DNA of 64,000 bases from Pseudomonas sp. StFLB209 (GTDB lineage: Bacteria; Pseudomonadota; Gammaproteobacteria; Pseudomonadales; Pseudomonadaceae). How positions within the stretch are numbered: position 1 is the stretch's first letter; every line of letters begins with the position of its first letter. Shown piece by piece: positions 57,727 to 64,000 of the stretch. The position numbers and the translations under genes are program-made. The DNA lies in NCBI RefSeq assembly GCF_000829415.1, contig NZ_AP014637.1, forward strand, positions 2,616,001 through 2,680,000, in the 5' to 3' direction. The notes under the pieces are model-generated. The model was given only the letters and a program-made list of their open reading frames with translations, had not been told where the DNA came from and did not search any database.

Positions 57727-59793
57727 ATGACGCGCAGCCGCAAGATTTTCGCCTGGACAGGCGTCACCCTGGTCGCCCTGCTGGCCATTCTGATCGTTGT
57801 GATCGCCACCTTTGACTGGAACCGCCTCAAACCTTTTATCAACGACAAAGTCAGCGCAGCCTTGCATCGTCCGTTTGCCATCAACGGAGATCTGAGCGTG
57901 CGCTGGCAGCGCGAAGGCGATGAAAACGGCTGGCGTGGCTGGGTGCCCTGGCCGCAGTTTGTCGCGCAGGACCTGACCCTGGGCAACCCTGACTGGTCGC
58001 GTCAGGCGCAGATGGTCACGCTCAAACAAGTGACGTTCAGCCTCTCGCCGTTGCCGTTATTGAGCCAGCGGGTGGTGATTCCCCGCATCGAACTGAATCA
58101 ACCCGACGCGAAACTCGAACGGCTGGCCGACGGCCGCGCCAACTGGGTGTTCGACCTGCCCAAGTCCGATCCAGACGCAGAGCCTTCGGCGTGGGAGCTC
58201 GACATTGGCTCGATCCGCTTCGACAAAGGCCTGGTAAGCATTGATGACCAGACCCTTAAAACCCGGATGGAACTGGTCATCACCCCATTGGGTAAACCGA
58301 TTCCGTTCAGTGACATTGTCGGCGGCAAAGAAGCACAGAAGGTGGCCGAGAAGGGCGCCAGGCCCCAGGACTATGCCTTTGCCATCGCCACCAAGGGTCA
58401 ATACCGTGGCCTGCCGGTTGGCGGCAATGGCAAGGTTGGCGGGTTGCTGGCCCTCAAGGATGCCAGCCAGCCATTTCCGGTGCAGGCCGATGTAAAAATT
58501 GCCGATACCCATATCGTGGTCGCCGGCACCCTGACCGATCCGCAGAACTTCGGCGCCCTGGACCTGCGCCTGAAACTCTCCGGCGCGAGCCTGAGCAACC
58601 TGTACCCGCTGACCGGCGTGACCCTGCCCGATTCAGGGGCATACGCCACCGACGGTCGATTGATTGCCCGGCTCAAGGACCCGCAAGGTGCGAACTTCCG
58701 TTATGAAGACTTCAACGGCAAGATCGGTAACAGTGACATCCACGGTGACCTGGGCTTTGTCGCCAGCCAGCCACGGCCGAAACTGACCGGTAAGCTGGTG
58801 TCCAACCAGTTGCTGTTCACCGATCTGGCGCCGCTGATCGGTGCCGATTCCAATACCGAGCAGAAAAAGCGCGGCGGCGAGAGCAAGCAGCCGTCGGGTA
58901 AAGTGTTGCCGGTCGAGACATTTGCCACCGACCGCTGGCGCGCCATGGATGCCGATGTGGAGTTCACCGGCAAGCGCATCGTCCAGGCGCCGGAACTACC
59001 GCTGAGCGACCTGTACACCCATGTGCTGCTCGATGATGGTCAGTTGAGCCTGCAACCGCTGCGCTTTGGCGTGGCCGGCGGCAAGCTTGATGCCGATATT
59101 CGCCTTAACGGTCGCGTCCAGCCGCTGCAGGGGCGCGCCAAACTGTCGGCCCGGGGCTTTAAGCTCAAGCAGTTGTTCCCCACGTTCGAACCGATGAAAA
59201 CCAGCTTCGGTGAGCTCAATGGTGACGCTGATATCAGCGGCCAGGGCAACTCGGTCGCGACCTTGTTGGGGACCGCCAATGGCCAACTGCGCATGTTGAT
59301 CAACGATGGTGCGATCAGTCGCGGGCTGATGGAAATCGCCGGGCTCAATGTTGGCAACTATCTGGTTGGAGAGTTGTTCGGTGACAAGGAGGTGAAGATC
59401 AATTGCGCGGTCAGCGACTTCGGGATCAAGGACGGCCTGGCCAGCAGCCGGTTGTTTGTGTTCGATACCGAGAACGCGATCATTTACATCAATGGCACCG
59501 CCAATCTCAAGAGCGAGCAACTGGACCTGAAGATCAACCCTGAGTCGAAAGGCTTGCGGGTGTTTTCCCTGCGTTCACCGCTGTACGTCAACGGCACCTT
59601 TGCCAAACCCAATGCCGGCGTACAGACCGGCCCGTTGTTGCTGCGCGGCGCCGGCATGCTGGCGCTGGGTGTCGCCGCCGGCCCTGCCGCGAGCCTGCTG
59701 GCGCTGGTTGCCACCGGCGACAGCACCCCGGACCAATGCACCCCGATGCTGGAACAGATCAGGGCCGGCAAGTTACCCAAGGCGACCCGATAA
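57727..59793 (+). CDS. AsmA family protein
   Basis: 688 residues. One N-terminal transmembrane helix (IFAWTGVTLVALLAILIVVIATFDW) anchors a long periplasmic, beta-rich protein with the AsmA N-terminal domain (RLKPFINDKVSAALHRPFAINGDLSVRW) and C-terminal AsmA_2 region (NGDADISGQGNSVATLLGTANGQLRM). AsmA-like proteins are thought to bridge inner and outer membranes and move phospholipids. The ATG at 57727 follows GGAGAGTCGCA. It diverges from the DesT/FabR-like regulator. An REP palindrome and about 460 gene-free bases follow. Confidence 0.9.
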   Translation: MTRSRKIFAWTGVTLVALLAILIVVIATFDWNRLKPFINDKVSAALHRPFAINGDLSVRWQREGDENGWRGWVPWPQFVAQDLTLGNPDWSRQAQMVTLKQVTFSLSPLPLLSQRVVIPRIELNQPDAKLERLADGRANWVFDLPKSDPDAEPSAWELDIGSIRFDKGLVSIDDQTLKTRMELVITPLGKPIPFSDIVGGKEAQKVAEKGARPQDYAFAIATKGQYRGLPVGGNGKVGGLLALKDASQPFPVQADVKIADTHIVVAGTLTDPQNFGALDLRLKLSGASLSNLYPLTGVTLPDSGAYATDGRLIARLKDPQGANFRYEDFNGKIGNSDIHGDLGFVASQPRPKLTGKLVSNQLLFTDLAPLIGADSNTEQKKRGGESKQPSGKVLPVETFATDRWRAMDADVEFTGKRIVQAPELPLSDLYTHVLLDDGQLSLQPLRFGVAGGKLDADIRLNGRVQPLQGRAKLSARGFKLKQLFPTFEPMKTSFGELNGDADISGQGNSVATLLGTANGQLRMLINDGAISRGLMEIAGLNVGNYLVGELFGDKEVKINCAVSDFGIKDGLASSRLFVFDTENAIIYINGTANLKSEQLDLKINPESKGLRVFSLRSPLYVNGTFAKPNAGVQTGPLLLRGAGMLALGVAAGPAASLLALVATGDSTPDQCTPMLEQIRAGKLPKATR

Positions 59794-59892
59794 TCAGGGG
59801 TAAGCCCAATACTGTTCGATTAAGCCTCAAAAATCTCTATGGGAGATCGCCCGCCGCCTCGGCGCCGCGCTGTCGCGTAGCCAACACGCAAC

Positions 59893-59948
59893 CCCGTAGG
59901 AGCAGCTTTAGCTGCGAAAGGCTTCGCAGCTAAAGCTGCTCCTACGGG
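59893..59948. repeat. Perfect 26-bp REP palindrome
   Basis: The arms 59893-59918 and 59923-59948 are exactly complementary over 26 bases with a four-base AGGC loop; each arm begins CCCGTAGGAGCAGC and contains CTTTAGCTGCGAA. It fits the Pseudomonas GTAGGAGC family of extragenic repeats. The flanking 59794-60256 holds no gene. Confidence 0.85.
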
Positions 59949-60004
59949 AGGGCCTTGTAAATCAGCGATTTGTAATTTGTTTGATGAGAGCGAACTCTGC
60001 TCGC

Positions 60005-60080
60005 GAAGAGGTCGGTAAAGTCACGGCAGATGCAGTGTTTTTACTGGCCTCTTAGCTACCAGGGGAGCTCCCACAGAGGT
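60005..60080. repeat. Dispersed REP-like repeat, copy 2
   Basis: The imperfect inverted arms AAGAGGTCGGTAAAGTCAC and GTGTTTTTACTGGCCTCTT flank GGCAGATGCA, followed by GAGCTCCCACAGAGGT. The right part closely resembles the copy at 44254-44310. The two are about 15.7 kb apart in one window. Confidence 0.6.
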
Positions 60081-60256
60081 ATATAGCGACTAAAAGAACA
60101 GTCCTGGAGTTAGGCCCATTACTGCTCCCTCCGAAGCATAAAGTGCCTGATTGACCTTTGGCAGGCCTGGTCCAGTGGCTGGCCTGTGCCGGGCAGTGGA
60201 GCAGAATCAATAGCGAGTGGCCGAGGCGTCATGGATAGCGCCCCAGCCATCCACCT

Positions 60257-60799
60257 TCACAAATCAGCGAGAATGTCCGCCATGTCGTCGGCGTGTTCTT
60301 CTTCCTGGGCCAGAATGTCTTCGAAGATGCGCCGGGTGGTCGGGTCAGCTTCGCCGATGTACTGGATGATCTCCCGATAGCTGTCCACTGCGATGCGCTC
60401 GGCCACCAGGTCTTCGTAGACCATTTCCTTGAGCGTTGTGCCGGCCACGTACTGGGCGTGGGAATTCTTCGACAGCAGGTCCGGGTTGAACTCCGGCTCG
60501 CCGCCCAGTTGCACGATGCGCTCGGCGAGTTTATCGGCGTGTTCGGCTTCCTGTTGGGCGTGTTCGAGGAACTCTGCCGCCGCAACGCTGGCTTTAAGCC
60601 CCGAAGCCATGAAGTAGTGACGTTTGTAGCGCAGCACGCACACCAGTTCGGTGGCCAGCGACTCATTGAGCAGGCGCAGGATGGTATCGCGGTCGGCGCT
60701 GTAGCCTTCGGTGACCGCGCCGTTCTCGACGTTCTGGCGGGCACGCTGGCGCAGGCTGCTGACGTCAGACAGGGTATGGGCTGGGTTCAGGCTGTTCAT
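60257..60799 (-). CDS. Ferritin-like (Bfr/Dps-type) protein
   Basis: 180 residues, a four-helix bundle with two E-x2-H iron-binding motifs: EFLEHAQQEAEHADKLAERI and ILAQEEEHADDMADIL, plus a Glu in ELVCVLRYKRHYF. Pseudomonas genomes carry such a ferritin-like protein annotated as probable bacterioferritin. Its role in iron storage or DNA protection is inferred from family only; no haem-binding Met is obvious. AGGAGA precedes the ATG at 60799. No partner gene is adjacent. Confidence 0.85.
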   Translation of the reverse strand: MNSLNPAHTLSDVSSLRQRARQNVENGAVTEGYSADRDTILRLLNESLATELVCVLRYKRHYFMASGLKASVAAAEFLEHAQQEAEHADKLAERIVQLGGEPEFNPDLLSKNSHAQYVAGTTLKEMVYEDLVAERIAVDSYREIIQYIGEADPTTRRIFEDILAQEEEHADDMADILADL

Positions 60800-60995
60800 C
60801 AGGTATCTCCTGGGCTAGTACGGTTGTGACGCTTCGCTCTGTTGCAGCCGGTGCGGCGAAGTCGTTACAGGTTGTGAGTAACAAGCGACAGGAAAAGTTT
60901 TATCGGAATTCAATCATTCATCCGGGTGTAAAAAACACGAAACGACTGCTGCACGTGGGGGTCACAACGAGGAGACCTTTCTATGGAGAGACACC

Positions 60996-61082
60996 ATGCT
61001 CAAGTTCCTTGGCGGCACTGTCGGCATCATTTTTCTGATTGGTTTGATCGTGGTCATCGCGCTGTTCAAGCTGGTTTTCTGA
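60996..61082 (+). CDS. 28-residue hydrophobic small protein
   Basis: MLKFLGGTVGIIFLIGLIVVIALFKLVF: after MLKF nearly the whole peptide is a single membrane helix. The ATG at 60996 has GGAGAG about 7-8 bases upstream. It lies between the ferritin-like and chemoreceptor genes. A similar tiny membrane peptide may exist in related pseudomonads (from memory, unverified). Function unknown. Confidence 0.5.
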   Translation: MLKFLGGTVGIIFLIGLIVVIALFKLVF

Positions 61083-61342
61083 GGTTTGAATGATTCAAGG
61101 CTGCACGATTGCTGCTGGGCTGCCAGCCAACTGACGTGCAGCCTCGCTTCGCGCCGTCCCCCCCGGTCCTGTTCGAAGCTGCTGATGCGTCCTTATTTAT
61201 GCGCATAAAGCAATAATCACTCTGATTTTTGCATTGGAGCGATTGAAACCGCCCTGTCATTCTGCCAGCCCGTTCTGTTACGCCAGCACCCCCTGCACTG
61301 CGCGTCCCAGGCTGTCTGTCGGATTGAATAGGAGTACCGGGT

Positions 61343-63265
61343 ATGTATCGCTGGCTGGCCAATCTGACTGTCGCCAAGAAACTGATGACAGGTTTCGGGC
61401 TGCTGCTGTTGATGAGTGTTCTGATTTTTTGCGCCGGCTGGAGCTCCATCAGCGCGTTGTCCGGGCGTATGGATCGTATGAGCGCTGTGAACAAGCTCAT
61501 GGATGACCTGGCGACGATGCGCCTAGCCAGATCGGATTATTTGCAGAGTGAGGGCAATGCCGAAAAGGCCGGCACTCTGGAGAAAAGAATCAGCGCGACC
61601 GGGCAGACACTCAATGCCCTTGCCGGGCTGTACAGGCAGGCGTCGAATCAGGCGATTCTTGCTGAAATGGCACATTACCTGACGCAATACAGCGCCGGTC
61701 TTAATAACCTTAAAGCCAGTTATCAACAGATCGACGACTCACGCGCGATGCGGCGCAGTACCGGGGACAAGACCCTGGCACTGCTGGACAGCCTGGACGG
61801 TTATATCGGCAAGAATCAATTGAATGCCGAGCAACAGTACACGCTCTACCGAGCCGTCAAAGACCTGCAAATGCAGTTTCTGTATGCCCGGTTTGAAACG
61901 CGGGCCTACACCTACAGCAATAACCCGAACAGCTTTTCTGCATCGGTCGCGGCCGTCGACAAGACCTTGTCCAGTCTGGAGGTGTTGCGCCAGTCGCTGG
62001 ATGACAGCGGTCAATCCGTTGCCTCAAGCTTGCACGATCTGGTTCTGGGTTATCGCGCCACGCTGGACGTTCATCAGGCGGCTTTGGTGCAGATCAGGAC
62101 CCAAGTCGATGAAATCAAGAAGCAGGGTGATGCCATGCTGCAGCTCAGTCAGGGTCTGTATGCCAGTCAGATGCAGCTGCGTACCCAGGACACTCAAACC
62201 GCTGCCTGGACAATGGCGCTTAGCCTGGCGCTGGCGCTTGGCCTGGGGGTCTTTGGGGCCGTGCTGATCACCCGGCAGATTGCGCCGCCCCTGCGCGCCG
62301 CTCTGCAAAGCGTTCGGCGTATTGCCAGCGGTGATCTGACCGTGCAGCCTGCCTCGCGCCGTGAGGATGAAATCGGTCAGCTTGAGCAGGGGCTGGCCGA
62401 CATGGTGACTCATTTGAGGCAACTGATCAGCCATATTGGCGATGGCGCGTCCATGATCGCCAGCTCAACGCAACAACTCTCGGCGATTACCCGGCAGACC
62501 AGCAGCGGCGCCAGTGAGCAGAAGCTTGAGACCGAGCAGGTTGCGACAGCGATGCATCAGATGAGCACCTCGGTCCAGGACGTGGCCCGCAGCGCAGTCG
62601 AAACGGCAAGCGCAGTGGACCAGGCTGCACAGGATGCCAACGGCGGCGCCACTATCGTCACCAAGGCCATAGAGCAGATCGAGAACCTGACCGGGGAGGT
62701 TCAGTTGACCAGCCAGGCGGTAAGCAGTCTGGCGCTGGAAAGTGGCCGTATCGGCGCCATGCTGGACGTCATCAAGTCGGTTGCCGAGCAGACCAACCTG
62801 CTGGCGTTGAACGCTGCCATTGAAGCGGCGCGGGCAGGCGAAGCCGGACGTGGTTTTGCCGTGGTGGCCGATGAGGTTCGCGCACTCGCCCAGCGGACAC
62901 AGCAGTCGACCCAAGAGATAGAAGCACTGATTGCGGCGTTGAAGCAGGGCACCCAGCGCGCCGTACAGCGAATGGATGCCAGCCTGAAATTGACCACAGA
63001 CAGCGTCGGGTTGGCCCGCGATGCCGGTCAGGCGTTGTCGAGCATTACCTCGAACATCATCGCCATCCAGGGCATGACCCGGCAGATTGCTGCCGCTGCC
63101 GAACAGCAGGGTGCGGTCGCCCAAGAGATCAGCCGCAGCGTGGTGAATGTGCGCAGCATTACCGAGCAGGCTTACACCGCGAGCGAGCAGACCAGCCAGG
63201 CGAGCATGGAGCTGGCCAGGCTGGGCCATACCCTGCAAGGCCATGTGCAGCGTTTTCAGGTCTGA
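61343..63265 (+). CDS. Methyl-accepting chemotaxis protein with HBM-type sensor domain
   Basis: 640 residues. TM1 ([16 protein letters not shown]) is at about 18-33, then a roughly 245-residue all-helical periplasmic region ([60 protein letters not shown]), typical of the helical bimodular domain of McpS and McpQ, which sense TCA intermediates and citrate. TM2 is at about 290-310; a HAMP ([22 protein letters not shown]) and the signalling hairpin ([17 protein letters not shown]) follow. The ligand is not known. AGGAG lies nine bases upstream of the ATG. It is a second chemoreceptor of this window and unlike the one at 20676-22610 in its sensor. Confidence 0.92.
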   Translation: MYRWLANLTVAKKLMTGFGLLLLMSVLIFCAGWSSISALSGRMDRMSAVNKLMDDLATMRLARSDYLQSEGNAEKAGTLEKRISATGQTLNALAGLYRQASNQAILAEMAHYLTQYSAGLNNLKASYQQIDDSRAMRRSTGDKTLALLDSLDGYIGKNQLNAEQQYTLYRAVKDLQMQFLYARFETRAYTYSNNPNSFSASVAAVDKTLSSLEVLRQSLDDSGQSVASSLHDLVLGYRATLDVHQAALVQIRTQVDEIKKQGDAMLQLSQGLYASQMQLRTQDTQTAAWTMALSLALALGLGVFGAVLITRQIAPPLRAALQSVRRIASGDLTVQPASRREDEIGQLEQGLADMVTHLRQLISHIGDGASMIASSTQQLSAITRQTSSGASEQKLETEQVATAMHQMSTSVQDVARSAVETASAVDQAAQDANGGATIVTKAIEQIENLTGEVQLTSQAVSSLALESGRIGAMLDVIKSVAEQTNLLALNAAIEAARAGEAGRGFAVVADEVRALAQRTQQSTQEIEALIAALKQGTQRAVQRMDASLKLTTDSVGLARDAGQALSSITSNIIAIQGMTRQIAAAAEQQGAVAQEISRSVVNVRSITEQAYTASEQTSQASMELARLGHTLQGHVQRFQV

Positions 63266-63300
63266 CGGGCGTTAGGTCGGTCACGACGCCAGAGAGCAAA

Positions 63301-63328
63301 AAGCCCGGTTTTTTAGTTACCGGGCTTT
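63301..63328. terminator. Bidirectional terminator between mcp and osmE
   Basis: AAGCCCGGT/ACCGGGCTT, 9 bp, with a nine-base TTTTTAGTT loop; an A-run on the left and TTTT on the right serve the convergent chemoreceptor and osmE genes. Confidence 0.85.
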
Positions 63329-63346
63329 TGTCTATGTCGTTTAACG

Positions 63347-63685
63347 CTACATTGCCTTTTCGTTCTGCTCGCGCTGCTCACAGGTCATGAAACCCTTGTG
63401 TACCACCCTGCCATCACTGTTGAAACTCACGTGATACACCTGTTGGTGACCGTCTTTGGTCAGCACATAGTTATTACAGGTGCCAGGGTTGACCTTGCGC
63501 TGCACGGTGGTCGAAGGTTCGCCACCAATGGTCAGCACCTGCTGGCGGGTCATGCCGTTCTCGACCTGCTTGACCAGCGGCTGGTCGCGATAGGTCACGT
63601 AGTCCACCGGGTTTTGCACGGTGGTGCTGCCGCAGCCGGCCAGAGTTGCCAGAACACAGCTTGCTGCCAGGATTTGCTTGTACAT
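63347..63685 (-). CDS. osmE: Osmotically inducible lipoprotein OsmE
   Basis: 112 residues. The lipobox is LAGC (signal LAASCVLATLAGCGS, Cys18), followed by a SmpA/OmlA-like fold (GMTRQQVLTIGGEPSTTVQRKVNPGTCNNYVLTKDGHQQVYHVSFNSDGRVVHKGFMTCEQRE). OsmE is an outer-membrane lipoprotein induced by osmotic stress in E. coli; its role is poorly known. GGAGAG precedes the ATG at 63685. It is convergent with the chemoreceptor gene. Confidence 0.9.
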   Translation of the reverse strand: MYKQILAASCVLATLAGCGSTTVQNPVDYVTYRDQPLVKQVENGMTRQQVLTIGGEPSTTVQRKVNPGTCNNYVLTKDGHQQVYHVSFNSDGRVVHKGFMTCEQREQNEKAM

Positions 63686-63855
63686 CGCAGTCTCTCCGTA
63701 TGACAGAGCCGATGCCGGCCCGGTACGATTTTGAACCGCAGCGGCGGCAGAGAGTTCGATGCATTTGGCCAGTATCGTTTGTTGGTCGTCTTTTGCTGCC
63801 TTGTCGGCAAACGCCGCTAGGCTGAACCCATCAAGGTTCAGGACAGGAGCGTCTC

Positions 63856-64000
63856 ATGACACAAGACTACGCCACGCGTTATCCCCTGTTGTTGGTCCCC
63901 GGCCTGCTGGGATTTGTCAGGGTGCTGATCTACCCCTACTGGTTCGGGATCGTCAAACCTCTGGAGCGTGGTGGTGCCAAGGTCTTTCCGGTCATGGTTT
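63856..64000 (+). CDS. Triacylglycerol lipase-like alpha/beta hydrolase, N-terminal fragment at window edge
   Basis: About 48 residues visible. TRYPLLLVPGLLGFVRVLIYPYWFGIVKPLERGGAKVFPV is the first strand, oxyanion loop and helix of a Pseudomonas-type lipase, where LVPGLLGF stands in for the common LVHGFLG. The catalytic Ser, Asp and His lie beyond the window. CAGGAG precedes the ATG at 63856. No signal peptide is visible. Confidence 0.75.
   Translation, partial: MTQDYATRYPLLLVPGLLGFVRVLIYPYWFGIVKPLERGGAKVFPVMV

Noticed and set aside
57567..57986. Extension of the TetR-type regulator to 57986
   Set aside because: It runs antisense into the AsmA gene; the helix-turn-helix protein begins normally at 57566.

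Overview
This window looks like Pseudomonas chromosome, closest in gene content and order to the P. putida / P. fluorescens groups. The main evidence is the unbroken core block rhdA–HDOD–motAB–rsgA–orn–queG–nnr–tsaE–amiB–mutL–miaA–hfq–hflXKC–hisZ–purA, the azurin precursor with canonical numbering, the BraCDEFG transporter and Pseudomonas-style dispersed REP palindromes. GC content is high and most genes are tightly packed with ATGA overlaps. No phage, insertion sequence, rRNA or CRISPR array was seen. Species assignment is inference.

Layout. (1) 1-6390: end of a rhodanese gene, an HDOD signalling protein, the motAB flagellar stator behind a sigma-28-type promoter, ribosome-assembly GTPase rsgA, oligoribonuclease and a TRIC/UPF0126 channel. 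(2) 6372-20508: queG, the NAD(P)HX repair enzyme, tsaE, amiB, mutL, miaA, hfq, hflX-hflK-hflC, hisZ and purA, a classic housekeeping superoperon. (3) 20676-26579: a chemoreceptor, two tandem tRNA-Leu(CAG) genes, rnr and rlmB. (4) 26794-30872: an accessory cassette of a catalase-like haem protein, a LodA/GoxA-family quinoprotein amino-acid oxidase and its LodB-like flavoprotein maturase, between rlmB and rpsF. (5) 31082-37200: rpsF-rpsR-DUF2232-rplI-dnaB and a YgiQ radical SAM protein. (6) 37403-44203: a three-gene transglutaminase/DUF2126/circularly permuted ATP-grasp/alpha-E cluster, thought to be a peptide or amide-bond-forming system. (7) 44637-48541: azurin with a candidate ANR box, NAD synthesis genes pncB-nadE, and an unrecognised lipoprotein. 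(8) 49046-54111: the branched-chain amino acid ABC transporter braCDEFG behind a textbook sigma-54 promoter. (9) 54112-64000: a 760-bp gene-free region rich in DnaA boxes, then a short-chain dehydrogenase, an AGE-family epimerase/isomerase, a DesT/FabR-like TetR regulator, an AsmA-family protein, a ferritin-like protein, a 28-residue membrane peptide, an HBM-type chemoreceptor, OsmE and the start of a lipase-like gene.

How the parts work together. Most of the window is growth machinery: translation (tRNA-Leu, S6, S18, L9, RlmB, MiaA, QueG, TsaE), RNA decay (Orn, RNase R, Hfq), DNA replication and repair (DnaB, MutL) and cell-wall splitting (AmiB). The accessory signals most worth following are the quinoprotein oxidase + maturase + catalase-like trio; the DnaA-box cluster behind braG; the phased GGTTGC repeats upstream of the sigma-54 promoter of braC; and the transglutaminase/ATP-grasp cluster. 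All calls come from reading the sequence and family knowledge; no database search was run.
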